Positions 35,930 to 47,778 of a DNA stretch of 64,000 bases are shown piece after piece. Every line of letters begins with the position of its first letter. The first letter of the stretch is position 1. Source of the DNA: Miscanthus floridulus (taxonomy: Eukaryota; Streptophyta; Magnoliopsida; Poales; Poaceae); contig NC_089595.1 in assembly GCF_019320115.1 (NCBI RefSeq), positions 105,779,611-105,843,610 of the forward strand, given 5' to 3'. Under the pieces are notes generated by a model. It did no database searches and had not been told where the DNA came from. It saw only the letters and a list, made by a program, of their open reading frames with translations. Both the position numbers and the translations under genes were made by a program.

Positions 35930-37368
35930 ATGAGAGACACGGTGGTTCTGCACCCAGGCCTCGGCGTCGGCCACCTCCTGCCGATGGTGGAGCTGAGCGG
36001 GCTCTTCCTGCGGCACGGCCTCGCCGTGACCATCGTCGTCGTCGAGCCGCCTGCCGCGTCGACGGACGCCTCGACCTCAGTCGCGCGCGCCGCTGAGGCC
36101 AACCCGTCCGTCAACTTCCACGTGCTGCCACTGCCGCCACCCGACACCACCGTTCCCCCGGCCGCCGCCGAGCAGGGCCAGGGCCAGGAGCCGCCGTGTG
36201 ATGCTTTAGCTCTCCTCCGCCGCGCGAACGCGCCGCTCCGCGACTACCTCCGCTCGGTGCTCGCTGCCGCCTCCGCGCGCGCGCTCGTCCTCGACATGTT
36301 CTGCGTCGACGCGCTTGACGTCGCCGCGGAGCTCGGCGTGCCGGCGTACATCTTCTACACCTCCTCCGCCAGCAGCCTCGCCGTCAGCCTGCGCATGCCG
36401 CACAAGCCGGCCAAGGTGAACGCCAGCTTCGGGGACATCGGCGACGCGCCGCTCTTCTTTCCGGGCGTTCCCCCGTTCAGACCCACGGAGTTCCCCGAGA
36501 ACGGCCTCGACCGCGACAACCAGGTGCACAGGAAGTTCCTGCGCGCGTTCGAGCGGGTCCCGAATTCCCGCGGCATCCTCGTCAACACGTTCCAGCGGCT
36601 GGAGGCCAGGGCGGTGGCCGCGCTCAGGGACGGCGCGTGCTTCCCGGGCTGTTCCACGCCGCCGGTCTACTGCGTCGGGCCGCTGGTCTCGGGAGGCGGA
36701 GAGGTCGAACACGAAGCACGAGTGCCTTGCGTGGCTGGAGGGCAGCCGGAGAACAGCGTCGTGTTCCTCTGCTTCGGGAGCATGGGCTCGTTCTCCAAGA
36801 AGCAGCTCGAGGCGATCGCCACCGGGCTCGAGATGTCCGGGCACAGGTTCCTGTGGGGTACGAAGCCCGCGGCGCGACGGCAGGAGCTTGTTCGCCTACG
36901 GTAGTGATCGTCAGCTACCTGAACCTGACCTCGGCGAGCTCCTGCCGGAGGGGTTCTTGGGGAGGACCAAAGCGGGGTTGGTCGCCAAGTCATGGGCGCC
37001 GCAGGCGGACGTGCTCCGGCACAGGGCGACGGGCGCGTTCGTCACCCACTGCGGGTGGAACTCGGTGCTGGGGGGGATAACGGCAGGCGTGCCGCTGCTG
37101 TGCTGGCCGCTGTACGCGGAGCAGAGGCTGAACAAGGTGTAGGGTTGGGGTGGAGATGGCAGGGTACGACAGGGAGGTGGTCACCGCACAGGAGGTGGAG
37201 GCGAAGGTCAGGTGGGTGATGGACTCAGAGGACGGACGTGCACTCCGTCCGCGAGCAATGGTGGCGAAGGAAAAGGCCCTGGAAGCTCTGCAGCAAGGTG
37301 GTACATCGCACAACGCTTTGCTCGAGCTCTTGGCGGATTTGGGTTTTGATGAATGTGCATCACACTAG
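35930..37368 (+). pseudogene. UDP-glycosyltransferase pseudogene (family 1, UGT88-like)
   Basis: Family-1 enzymes transfer sugar from UDP-sugar to small plant metabolites in the cytosol. I start it at 35930 (MRDTVVLHPGLGVGHLLPMV), where His-15 of GVGH would be the catalytic base and the Asp of LVLDMFCVDA its partner. The C-terminal PSPG box is at 36993-37124, from [10 protein letters not shown] through [11 protein letters not shown] to CWPLYAEQ, with Gly where Glu is usual after SVL. Breaks: two compensating shifts near 36720 and 36747 scramble about ten residues (original H-E-C-L-A-W reading visible in another frame); a shift after FLW at about 36856 leads to a stop at 36902; a deletion around 37139 removes the usual segment after RLNKV and causes a TAG. 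The tail to 37368 is again in frame with the family. No intron is needed. The UGT88 assignment is by motif memory. Confidence 0.85.
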
Positions 37369-38293
37369 CGTGTGAAGTTGTCAGGCTCCAGGCATCGTTG
37401 GAAAAGGATAAATTATGCACGTGGAAGATGTAATGTCAATTGCAAGGTCAATGAATGCCTGATGCACATTATCCGATTTATGTAATATCAATCCAAAGTC
37501 GTTTGACTTCTCTTGTATTCCTTCCATCCAAAAAAAAAAAAAAGAGTTATGACTCGTGCTAATCCAACTTTCTTAAATTTGACCTAGCTTTGTAGATAAA
37601 TTATATCTTTTTCATACGATCTTGGATGAAGATGATTTTTATATGAAAATTGTAGTTCTCGATGAGATCTACAACTTTCTAGTTTTTAGTTTTTTCATTT
37701 GAGGTCTTTAAGATGCTCAAAAAATTAAACAAAGTTTCAGCGATATATTAATCGCGTAGAAACGCTTATTGCCTTAGAAAAATCATATCTTTCTTTCATG
37801 TTATCGAACGAAGATACTTTTTAAGAAAGTTGTACGACTTTTTATTATTTACATGTTAATTGTTATGCACTTGGTCCTATGGATCAATATTTCGTATACC
37901 TACCGTGTTCGACATAATTTCGCTCGAATTAGTTTGTTTTCGAAATTCTTGATATTCCGTAAGTTCGTATTTGTTTTCGTGTCTGGTTTTACCGCGTTCG
38001 CTTTTATTTTCGTATTCAAATGTACAAGTAAAAAACGGTTGAGTGATTTTCCGACCGTTTCAGACCGTTTTCATCCATAGGTAGGTGTGTTGTTGTACTA
38101 CTAAAATGAACATCTAATGTTTATGTTTTTCTATCCATATCGATAGTTTTTAAAATGGTTACTATGAGGCTACAATGTATAATATTTTTTCTCTCACAAC
38201 AAAACAGCATCAGTCGGTTTATCGACCGCAAAATTCATCAGCAGTACAGCTTCACATGCTAGACTATATGGCTACAGTGTACAGATAAGTGAC
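37369..38293. other. Intergenic sequence with retrotransposon-like debris
   Basis: After the UGT 3' end there is an A13 run (37530-37543). Around 37590-37860 are phrases such as GAGATCTACAACTTTCTAG and GAAAGTTGTACGAC, often seen in decayed LTR sequences of grasses. 37900-38060 contains CGTTTCAGACCGTTTTCATC, again repeat-like. No gene is seen. Confidence 0.35.
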
Positions 38294-38429
38294 AGCCTGT
38301 TCGTTTGACTGTGGCTTGTCGTAATGATCGTAAATTTCCAGCCAGAACAGTATTTTTCTTTCACACAAACCGGCCAGCAGTACTTCTTCACGAACCAGCA
38401 ACGATATGAACCAGCCATCCGAACAGGCT
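38294..38429. repeat. Short MITE
   Basis: AGCCTGTTCG at the left and CGAACAGGCT at the right are perfect 10-bp inverted ends, 136 bp apart. The interior has AACAGTATTTTTCTTTCACA, the same motif class as the MITE at 6751-6879. No clear target duplication. Confidence 0.7.
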
Positions 38430-38596
38430 CCACTCTTTGATCGTCTGTCTTTAATTTTTTATGTCAACTGCCTTTTTTATGTCCATGGCCATGTTGAACT
38501 CCACGTAATATCGGAGACAAAGTGCGCAAGAGAGAAGACACTGCAATCACTGGGAGACAATATGAGCCGTTCGACGCTAATATCATATGGAAATAA

Positions 38597-38851
38597 GGCT
38601 TTGTTTGGTTCCATTTAGTCTTAGCCAGTTTGGTTTAAGTGACTAAATACCACAAAAGTTGTTGACAAAAAACCACAACATCCTTATTAAATGTCCCTAA
38701 TATTTGCTCCTCGCTGGCCTACATGCTCCTGCTATGCTCTGTGTTGTTCTTTCCCGGTTACAAAAATGTTCATACACTCACAAATAAGGTTCATACATTA
38801 CACAAATCTTCATTATTACAAACCATTTCAGTTTCACTAACAAACAGGGCC
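38597..38851. repeat. Tourist-like MITE
   Basis: The ends are GGCTTTGTTTGGTT and the inverse CTAACAAACAGGGCC, and TAA flanks both sides (38594-38596, 38852-38854). The 255-bp size, 3-bp duplication and termini fit the PIF/Harbinger group. Confidence 0.7.
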
Positions 38852-38853
38852 TA

Positions 38854-39152
38854 AGAGCAAGGTTAATAATAGAGCAAAGTGTTTAACTATAAGTCAAGTT
38901 ATAAAAGCCAAACTATACAATAGTTAGTCTTCTATTTGTCTACAAAATTTCTTTATTATTATATGGTTCTATTCTTTTTTCTATTCCTCCTCACACACGT
39001 CTCTAGTGGAACCCACTCGTGTATATGCTTTCGTGCTCAGCTTGGTGCTTACATGAAAACCAAGCTCTCTTCTCGCTCTTTTCTTCTTTCTTCAACATCA
39101 GCAAAAATATTAATTAGTTTGACTATAAGCCAATTGTTGTGCTTGCTCTAAA
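38854..39152. repeat. MITE-like element with AGAGCAAG ends
   Basis: The left side reads AGAGCAAGGTTAATAATAG and the right side TTGTTGTGCTTGCTCTAA, an imperfect inverted repeat about 300 bp apart. It directly abuts the preceding MITE. The target duplication is unclear and the boundary is approximate. Confidence 0.45.
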
Positions 39153-39254
39153 GTAATCGCCGAGAAGACCCTGCAAATCTTTGGGAAAGACACAAGCGGA
39201 CAGCTAGCCTAGACGTCATGAGCATAGGTCTACGCAACAAATTCACGGTGGTTA

Positions 39255-40149
39255 GGGGGTGTTTGGATACAGGGACTAAAGTTTAAGAGGTGTCTCATCG
39301 GATGTCATATGGGGTGTCACATAAGCCTGGGCAAAATACCCGATACCCATTACCCGTACCCGAATTACCCGAACCCGGACCCGAATTACCCGAACTCGAG
39401 GTACCCGATCCCAAATTCGGATAGCGATTTTGATTACCCGAAATTAGTTTGGGTAATTCGGGTAATATCCCCTGGTACCCAAACTACCCGAACTACCCAA
39501 AGATTTATTTTGTCTTTGTATTCATCATGTGTTGTTAGCTGAACCATTTAACTTATCACTTTATTAGAATATAATTCTCTCTATTTGAATGAGTGACTGT
39601 AATATATTATTCTCTACAAATTGCTATTGAAATTCTATACAAATTGCTGCTGAAATTATGTATAGATCGCTACTGAAATTTAGTGTAGTTTGTTGTTTCT
39701 GTAAATTTGGGTATATCGGGTAATACCCGAACCCGAACCCGAATTATCGGGTACCCGAATTTGTGGGTAGTGTTTTTTCGGGGGTAATATCGGATAGCAA
39801 TTTTTATTACCCGAATTTTGAATTACCCGAATTACCCGACCCGAAAAAATCGGGTAACCCGAACGCCCAGGCTTAGTGTCACATGGGGTATTCGGATACT
39901 AATAAAAAAACAAATTACAGAATCCGTCAGAAAAAATTATTAAGCCTAATTAATCCGTCATTAGCACATGTTTACTATAGCACCACATTATCAAATCATG
40001 GACTAATTAGGCTTAAAAATTTCGTCTCACAAATTAATCTCAATCTATGTAATTAGTTTTATAATTAGTCTATATTTAATACTCCTTGCATATGTTAAAC
40101 ATCCGATGAGACATCGACTAAAGTTTAGAAGGTGGAACCAAACACCCCC
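39255..40149. mobile_element. Tourist-type MITE interrupted by a second element
   Basis: The outer ends are GGGGGTGTTTGGATACAGGG and the inverse GGTGGAACCAAACACCCCC, flanked by TTA (39252-39254 and 40150-40152). Subterminal parts also pair (GACTAAAGTTTAAGAGG with ACTAAAGTTTAGAAGG in inverted context; CTCATCGGATG with CATCCGATGAG). Without the nested insert and its duplication it would be about 333 bp. PIF/Harbinger superfamily. Confidence 0.85.
39322..39875. mobile_element. hAT MITE nested in the Tourist-type MITE
   Basis: The element is 554 bp with perfect 11-bp inverted ends TAAGCCTGGGC and GCCCAGGCTTA. It is flanked by an exact 8-bp duplication GTGTCACA (39314-39321, 39876-39883), the hAT hallmark. 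Both arms are packed with TACCCGA and ACCCGAA repeats and their inverse GGGTA. There is no coding sequence. Confidence 0.9.
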
Positions 40150-40479
40150 TTAGTATAGTGGTTACACAGAAACGACGCGGTCTGTCTATTTGGAACTTAG
40201 GTGATTTGACCCATTTGAACACTCGAGCAATTTGAGAGGACAAATCACATAAATGAGACAAAAAAAAACAAAATTGTGTGATTCAAGCCTAATGCTCACA
40301 CGAGTAATCATACATCAGAAAACACACGAATAACCAAATAAAAAACTCAAGTGAAACAAACCTGAATTTCACTTGGATTACCAAAGACCACCAAACACCT
40401 TCTCGCACCACCACTACAAAAGTTGAAACAAAAAATATTTAAAATAAAAGCAAAAAATAAAGAACAGAATCAAAAACCA

Positions 40480-43400
40480 AAAAGTTTCTATGAACTGCAA
40501 AATCACATAAAATTCTAAGGGAACTGCCTCAAACAACAAAAAAGAAATACAAAAAATAAAAAACTAGAAAATTTCTATGAAATGCAAAATTACAAAGATT
40601 CTGAGGGAATTGCCTCATACAAACATACCAAACAACAAATTTTTAATATGGAAAGCTAAACCAAAAGAATTATGAGGTCATTATATTAATCAAACAAACT
40701 TCAAAGAATGATAATACAAAAAAAGTAAAAATCATAGGAATAAGTAATGAATTTTTTGCACTTAGTACTACTTACATAAATAATACCCATAAATTACACC
40801 TGATGAACACCTGTAAGTGAAGTTGAACTCTACTGTAACTAGAATAATTATGTAGTTAACAATCATGGTAAATAAAAAGAAAGCAAAGATCCAATCAAAT
40901 CTTAGAGCAGTAAGCCACACCCTTGTCAAGCAAGTAATCATAATACACCTGTTATAAGAAACACATGAAAGATTGATAGTGGACCCAAGACTTATAAGAG
41001 CCCAGAATTATAGGGCTAGCCTGGATGTAGCCTTCTTTGCTTATTGCTATGTGAAGTTTGACATATACCAGTACTGTGAAATGGCAAGCAACTGATCAAG
41101 GATTACATTTCACTTCTTCTATACATGATACGTTAAACTAAATATAGATGAAAAAATGGCAGCGTGATCACACAATGTGGCAGGACTTATATTATTTAAG
41201 CTCTAAATTTCAGAACACCCAACACTACATGGCATACACGGTAGAAAGAACTTCAACTGATCTGACACACACATTAAAGATTTGAAGATAGACAGACAAC
41301 ATAAAAGCAATGACTGAAAAGGAAGTCTTATGAACAATACAGAAATTCAGATTAAAGTAAGGTTGCATTGCCTTAAAGTACCAATAAATATAGGAAAGCA
41401 ACAACAAACGCACAAACCAACATTTTAGAACCTGCAAAAGCCTCAAACCTAATGTATGGGAGAAACTATGTCAGCAAAGAAGAGTGGGATAATTGAGATG
41501 ATGAAGGAGTAGAGTAGTACCTCAGATTTGCAAGTGAGAGCATCCATACATAGTGAGGGAGAAGGACATTTGGAGCCAACATATTAGACCTAACGTACAA
41601 AAATTGAGATCAAATCATGGAAAATGATATAGAATATAATAAATGAACAAATAATGAGAGCATGAGAAATTGAGGTCAAAACAAATAAGAAAAAAACAAA
41701 AAACGGAAATTTTCTATAGTTTCCAAAATCAAAAAGATTCTGAGGCCATTTCCTCAATCAAACAAAACAAAATAAACAAAGTCCATTCAAACTATTAACC
41801 AAAAATGAGCCTAATAAAATTATTAACTTAGTATTATATACATCAGTAATACCTAGCAAATAGACCTGATTAAAAATTGAAAATATAGTTGAACAATAGT
41901 ACTAGTTACATAAAAAATACCAAGGAATTACACCTGATTGACCGCTCTAAGTGTAATTGAACTCTAATGTAAGTACAAAATTAATCCATAGTAACATGAT
42001 AGTAAATTAATTAAGTGCATTTACCAAGTGGGGCCATTCTTTCTTACTATATACAGATTTTTCTACTACATTTAACAAGAAGAAAGCAAGATCAAAAACA
42101 CCATACAGATCAAGCTGAAAAGAAACTACAATACTACAGCATGCTGAACAACAACACTTGAGTTGTTACAAGCATCGAATCAAACTGAAATTACTAGCCG
42201 GTATGTATGCATACAGTTAATTAAATAAATCAGGTAACAATGAGATAGAAGATGGAAGTTTGGGTCGATGGATGTGCAATGCAGGGATGGAAATGGCAAG
42301 AAGAAGCTAGCTTACTTTGGAGGTTCGGCGACGTGCAGCGCTAGAACTGGATGGCCGGGGAGGAGCAAGTGTCGGCATCGCTCCCTTCCTCGCCATTGTC
42401 GTCATTGAAGGAGAAATCCAGAACCGACATGGGGCTCAGCTGTTGGTTGTCCTCCACCATCATGTTGGCCCCAATCTTTCGCCCCACCGCGGAGTCGTTG
42501 TCCGCTACCGCCTGCACCTGCCATCATCCACGCCATTAGCAATCGTCAACACTACCGCATATGAGTCTCTGCGCGCACGCAATAAGTACACGTCTACTGC
42601 TACAACTACAACAAGTCCAGAACACAAGACTGTTGGTTGCAGCAGAAGGTGCAGATACAAAGCATGCATAAAGTTTAATTCATAGTCCATATAATAGTAA
42701 ATTTGCCAAAACAAAACAAGATAAAAAAACACAAACAGACAAAAAATGTCGTGTAGGCATTGTAGTGTACCTGGTGGCACTGAAAGGGAGAGTGCACCTT
42801 GAGAAATATGCAGCACAACAAACACATAACAATGTTTCAGAATAATAACAAGAGCTGCTGCCATTATCACATTGCCGCTGCAACAAGGCAAAACTCATGA
42901 GCGAACCCTAACAACAAAAAATATGAGGATTCAAAGGAAACAAAAGGAGTGAGCCTTGCAGCCTCATGGAATTGCCTCTCACAAGTCCAAAGTGACACGG
43001 CAAAGAAGACGATGCGCAAATGAAACAACCGCAGAAAACACAAGCGACTCCCAACTTTAACAATAGAACTAAGAGTGAGTCCTGCATCCCCCATATATTG
43101 AGACAAAGAAAGACAATAACAAAATAAACACAATACAAATAAATTATTACAAATACAAAGAAAACAGAAAAAACATAAAATTTCTATGGAACCACCTCCA
43201 TATCAGGAACACCATCAAGAACCACCTCCATATCGTGCTCTCTGCTACACTGGAAAACAACTCTACAACCACATCCTCCACCACATCTAGCTCCAACTCA
43301 ACATACCAAATAGACAAATGAACAAAATTTGAGATTAAAACATCAATAATGATACAGAATATAACAAATGGACAGAAAATCAGAGCATGAGAATTGAAAT

Positions 43401-43880
43401 AAAATAGATCAATTGTATCCGTGAGTCTTGCTACAAACATGTTGTTTGGCAAAAATAACTAATGGATAAACAATCTAAATTTAATAGAAAAGAACTTCAA
43501 GAAACAAAAAGAGAATAATAAAAACCATCACCAAATAAACAAAATACAAAAACCAGAATTTTCTATGGAAAGCAAAACCAAAGAGATTCTGAGGGCATTG
43601 CCTCAAACAAACAAATCAAAATAAACATAGCCCATCCAAACTATGAGCCAAACATGTGCCTAATAAACTTTTTTCACTTAGTATTAGATACATCAATAAT
43701 AACTAACAATTACACCTAATTAACCACTGTAAATTTAGTTGAACTCTAGTGTAAATACAAAATTAATTCATAGTAACATGATAGTAAATTAATTAAGTGC
43801 ATTATCAGGTGGGGCCATACCTTCTTATTAGATGCAGATATGTGCTAGTAGATTTGCCAAGAAGAAAGCAAGATAAAAAA
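40480..43880. repeat. Diverged non-coding modules in an A-rich region
   Basis: A block of about 0.5 kb occurs at 41580-42100 and again at 43310-43880. Shared landmarks in order are GAGAGCATGAGAA or CAGAGCATGAGAA, TTTCTATGGAAAGC-type text, GATTCTGAGGGCATTGCCTC, ATGATAGTAAATTAATTAAG, then GTGGGGCCAT. A third, partial copy lies at 40480-40900 and a trace near 45020-45080. The plus strand is A-rich throughout, as in long introns or non-coding transposon interior transcribed from the minus strand. No coding frame spans the modules. Confidence 0.6.
42341..42517 (-). CDS. Terminal exon of an unassigned minus-strand gene
   Basis: On the minus strand an acceptor TGGCAG is followed at 42517 by an uninterrupted frame VQAVADNDSAVGRKIGANMM, through DNQQLSPMSVLDFSFNDDNG, to SSPAIQF and a TAG at 42343-42341. 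Composition, acidic character and the acceptor make it look like a true last exon. The 'LSPMSVLDF.F' phrase recalls the C-terminal part of plant DUF4378-type proteins, but I am not sure. Alternative acceptor GTGCAG six bases in keeps the frame. Upstream exons were not confidently found; candidates with splice-like borders exist at 42795-42880 and around 46300-46560. It may be a captured exon within a transposon. Confidence 0.35.
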   Translation of the reverse strand: MQAVADNDSAVGRKIGANMMVEDNQQLSPMSVLDFSFNDDNGEEGSDADTCSSPAIQF

Positions 43881-43899
43881 CAACAAAGAGATAATCAGA

Positions 43900-46800
43900 A
43901 AATCAAAACTTGAAATCAAATAAATTTCTATAGAAATCAAATTCAAATAAATAGATACAATGAAAAATTAAAAGACAAAGGAATTAAAATACAAATTACA
44001 GTACTCCATATGATGAATTACACCAAAAATAGTCATGTAAAACTACTATAAATGATATGTAAATAAAAAATACTAATCCACGAGCAGCTTCTAATAACAC
44101 ATAGTAAGTAAAATCAAGTAACCAAGTCTGAACATGGAAACACATTCATAGTAAGACAAAAAAAACTGAAGGGCATGTATCTAATCATGCAGTGAACAAC
44201 AAGGCAAGAAAGCAACAGAACAGGCAAGATAGTAAGCACCAGACGAAACAACTCGTGAGGAATTAACCCGATTTTTGTAAAAAACATAAGGAAGCATAAA
44301 CGACACAGGATGAAATGATCAGCTATGAGGCATCAGCAAGCTGCCAAAGTTATAAAATTGGAGAAGCAGCAAGCAGCAAGCACAAGCATGGACCAGAACA
44401 TGGTAGCCAAAAATGGCAAGAGCAACATGAGCTTTCAGCCGGAAATTAACAGTTAACAACCAAAAAGGGCAATGAATGATTAGAAAACATAATGTGCTAT
44501 GTGTGGGGTGGCATAACAAAGACGGTCACAAGCAATACTAAAATCACTACAGTGATCTATAACTACAATTACAACATCCAAGATTATGTAAATAAAATAA
44601 AATAGATATGTAAGGACAGACATCACAAACGCATTCCTATTCACATGGATCAGTATACAATAAGAATGATCTCGGCACATTAAAATCACTAGAAAAAAAC
44701 ATATGCATCAGTAAATAAAAATAATCACTTGACATATTCACTCTAACTACTACTATGAGAAAAGCAATATTCTCTGTTAAAAACACATATCATTACTACC
44801 GAATCAGGCAAAAGAACTCAACTAGACGCCCTCAGATAACTACTATACACACTAGCCCACCCAAGCATAAAGTAGGATCAATGAATTGGTACGTATTGGA
44901 GGAAAGCATATACACACGACAAATAATCAAAGTGACGAAATTTAAAATTAATTTATGGATGCAAAATAACATAATTACTTGGCCTTTAATAAACCAAACA
45001 TATCAAAAAGAAAAAAAATACAAAAACTATATTCTTTTTATGAATTGCAAATACAAACAAATTTGAGGGCCTTGAATCAAACAAACAAATCAAAGTAACA
45101 AAACTACATGTCATAAAATAAAATTCAGATTAATGAACTTATTAAATTACAGTGAACTAAGACTACATTTACACCAAATAATGCGATGTAACTTGAATAA
45201 AAATATATCTGTAATTAATGACATAGATCAAAGTTTTTGAACTAAAAATATAACAAAATGCATGGCTAAGAAAATTAATAAAATAATAAGGGCCAACTAA
45301 ATTGGTGATAGGAGTAGGCAAAGTGGAATTACAAACACATTTCTATGCAAATAGAATAACTGCAGGAGAGAACATGTGCGCACTCAACCTAATTCAGTAA
45401 CATATCATGTGCTAAGAACACATTTATATTATTCAGTAGGTCAAAATGTCAAATAGACTTGTATAACAGTTGCCAGAAAGAAGATTATGTACAAATGCAC
45501 ATGATGCAAATATGAAATAAACACACAAAAAAACATTATGGTTGGCCCCATCTTATTGGCTTCCTAGTTGTCAGAACAAAAAAAACAAATTATCAAATAA
45601 TAAGGTGCAACAAATCTATAAATAATGTGTAATGACTTATGACTTGAATATAACAGCAAGAAGCTAGTCTGAAATCTGCAATAAATTAGCTCAGACATCC
45701 AAAGCAAAATGAATAACAAAACAAATGCAGTGATTCGAAGTGGAATCAAACACTGTCAGAACAACAACTATGCTTCTGTAAGCGTACATCTTATACAATT
45801 AGTAATCTGAACTCTAAAAATAGATAGCATCATTCAGTGTTATCTCTAATAAGCACACATATAATTTTTCAAATCAATGGTACCAGCAAAGTACAGAATC
45901 TGCTGGCATATAAATCATCTAACATAATGCGAAATGAAACCTTGAAAAAGGTCCACTGATCCATGAAACTATCAATAAGAATGTCAGATGTAATCATTCA
46001 CAATAAACAAAATCTAAGACTTCGCCACATGCCCAAGGACAACTTTCCCAAAAGCAGTTTCATACAAAATTAAACAACACTTAGGATAAAACTAAATTTC
46101 CTCATAGCATCACTTGAAAACCCCAGTTTCTGATCCTAGTGAATCATATCAGAAGAAAAATTACATATAGAAACCAAATAGGTAATAACATTATACAAAC
46201 AAAAAAACAGGCCCATCCACACAGCTTCTACTGGGTAATCAGAAGCTTAGAGCTCACATTTATGGAGGAGGGTGACCTCCTTGGACTTGGCATGGTGGCC
46301 TTAGATCCATGCCGGTCCGTGGCTAGACTACTCTTTGCGTACTTGCGAGGCCAAAGATGATCGTGGCAGCGATGGGGACAGCTTGGTGGAGATGAACGCT
46401 TCTATAGTTGCCTCTGGGTCTGGGACGTGGTGTCGAGGCTCTCTGTGTCGGGGGATCGAAGCTGCCACCGCAATACGCAAAGGCGACGTCGCTACGCTAG
46501 GGGTGGACGACGGCGCGATGGCGCTGCAGAGAAGAAGAACTCACAGAGAGGGCTCACCACCGGCGACCTGCTCTCCTTCGAATATGCTCGGATGAAACAA
46601 AGACAAACACAAAAATCAAATACAGATAAACAACCTACGGAGAGGAAACGACAGATCAGGACCGCATCGATCAGATCTACAAGATTCATATGAGAAAAGC
46701 TAAGAAAAACTCACAAACGAAGTCGAATCACCGAAAATGGAGCTCGCTCCACACCCACCTGAGGAGACGTAGAGAAATGGGGAATTGAATGAACACAAGA

Positions 46801-46990
46801 ACGACAGGGAGATGTAAATGGCCTGTTTTCCAAAAACATGATGACAGGTGGGACCCACTTGGGATGGGCCGAATCAGGGAACAGTGCGACAGAAAAGATG
46901 GATGTCCATGATGCGAGCAAACTGCAGATCCAACGGATAACAAATCGTGTGACGAAGGGACCAAAATCACACGGGCAAAGCATAGCTTTC
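43900..46990 (-). other. A-rich stretch and possible minus-strand leader; no firm gene
   Basis: 43900-46130 shows no coding exon on either strand. Between 46240 and 46560 GC rises, and the minus strand after TCTCTGCAG (about 46533) has an open frame of about 60 codons rich in Ser, Pro and Ala. At 46570-46790 the minus strand reads like a 5' leader and first intron, with T-rich text and a CTCCTCAG before GTGGGTG. This could be the 5' end of the gene whose last exon is at 42341, which would then have A-rich introns of several kb. That link is speculative. Confidence 0.3.
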
Positions 46991-47639
46991 CTGTTAATTA
47001 AACCCCTCGTGGCCTATATCTTCGACACAATATTCCATTGCTCAGCGCCTCGCGTCGCCTATATCTTCGACGTGGTTACGTAGCAAGCAGTTTATCTTGG
47101 TCGCTTTTGAGGAAGAAGCATGCGAGGTCTCTATGGATAGCAGACAAAGCTTAGCCACTTTTAGCATCTCAGGAACTAGCTTTCTCAAAGAAAAAGTCTA
47201 AACGACAGAAGGGTTCATGTTTCGATCGATCAACCATGGATATAAGATTCTAGAGGGTGGTGGAACTAACATTGGTGGTGAAGACCGGGTGCTCGAAACA
47301 TAAAGTAGTGATCAATGAGAATAAGTGTACGTGTGGAAAACCGACCATATACCATAGTATCCTCCAGTTGACGGCGGCGGTGGCAGTGGCGATGGAGAAG
47401 GCTACACCTGTGTTTTGTCACTTCATCTAAATGCAGTACATCACTCTGATATTAATTCATTGCGTATACGGATACAACAGTAAACGAATCTAGGCTTTTC
47501 AGTGAGTTTTCAAATAGACTTTTCATTGACTGCAACAGTACTTGTAGCCCTTTCAGTGACTGCAACAGCACAAGTAGCCTTTTCAGTGATACAAACAGTA
47601 GCACTACAGTCCTAGGATAGTTAACGAAGTACAGGGCAT

Positions 47640-47765
47640 AAGACCATCTGAAATAAAGCATAGTGCATTACATAGTTCATTACAACATAATAAAAAAAGT
47701 CCAGGAAATAAGTTCATCTGAAATAAAGCAGAGTGCATTACAACATAGTAAAAAAAGTCTAGGGC
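47640..47765. repeat. Imperfect tandem duplication of about 67 bp
   Basis: The phrase CATCTGAAATAAAGCA, AGTGCATTACA, then ACATA(A/G)TAAAAAAAGTC occurs at 47647-47702 and again at 47714-47762. Just left, 47480-47600 holds shorter repeats of TTTTCAGTGA and TGCAACAGTA. All lie downstream of the minus-strand zinc-finger gene. Confidence 0.7.
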
Positions 47766-47778
47766 TACACGACATCGC

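Noticed and set aside
36206..36844. Minus-strand 212-codon frame opposite the UGT
   Set aside because: It is the antisense shadow of the GC-rich UGT sequence and has no domain.
40405..40425. CACTACAAAAG as the terminus of a CACTA transposon
   Set aside because: No inverse copy with a 3-bp duplication was found near 49.3 kb or elsewhere to the right.
47009..47080. Repeat of GCCTATATCTTCGAC as part of a CRISPR-like array
   Set aside because: Only two copies of a 15-base phrase exist, and this is plant nuclear DNA.
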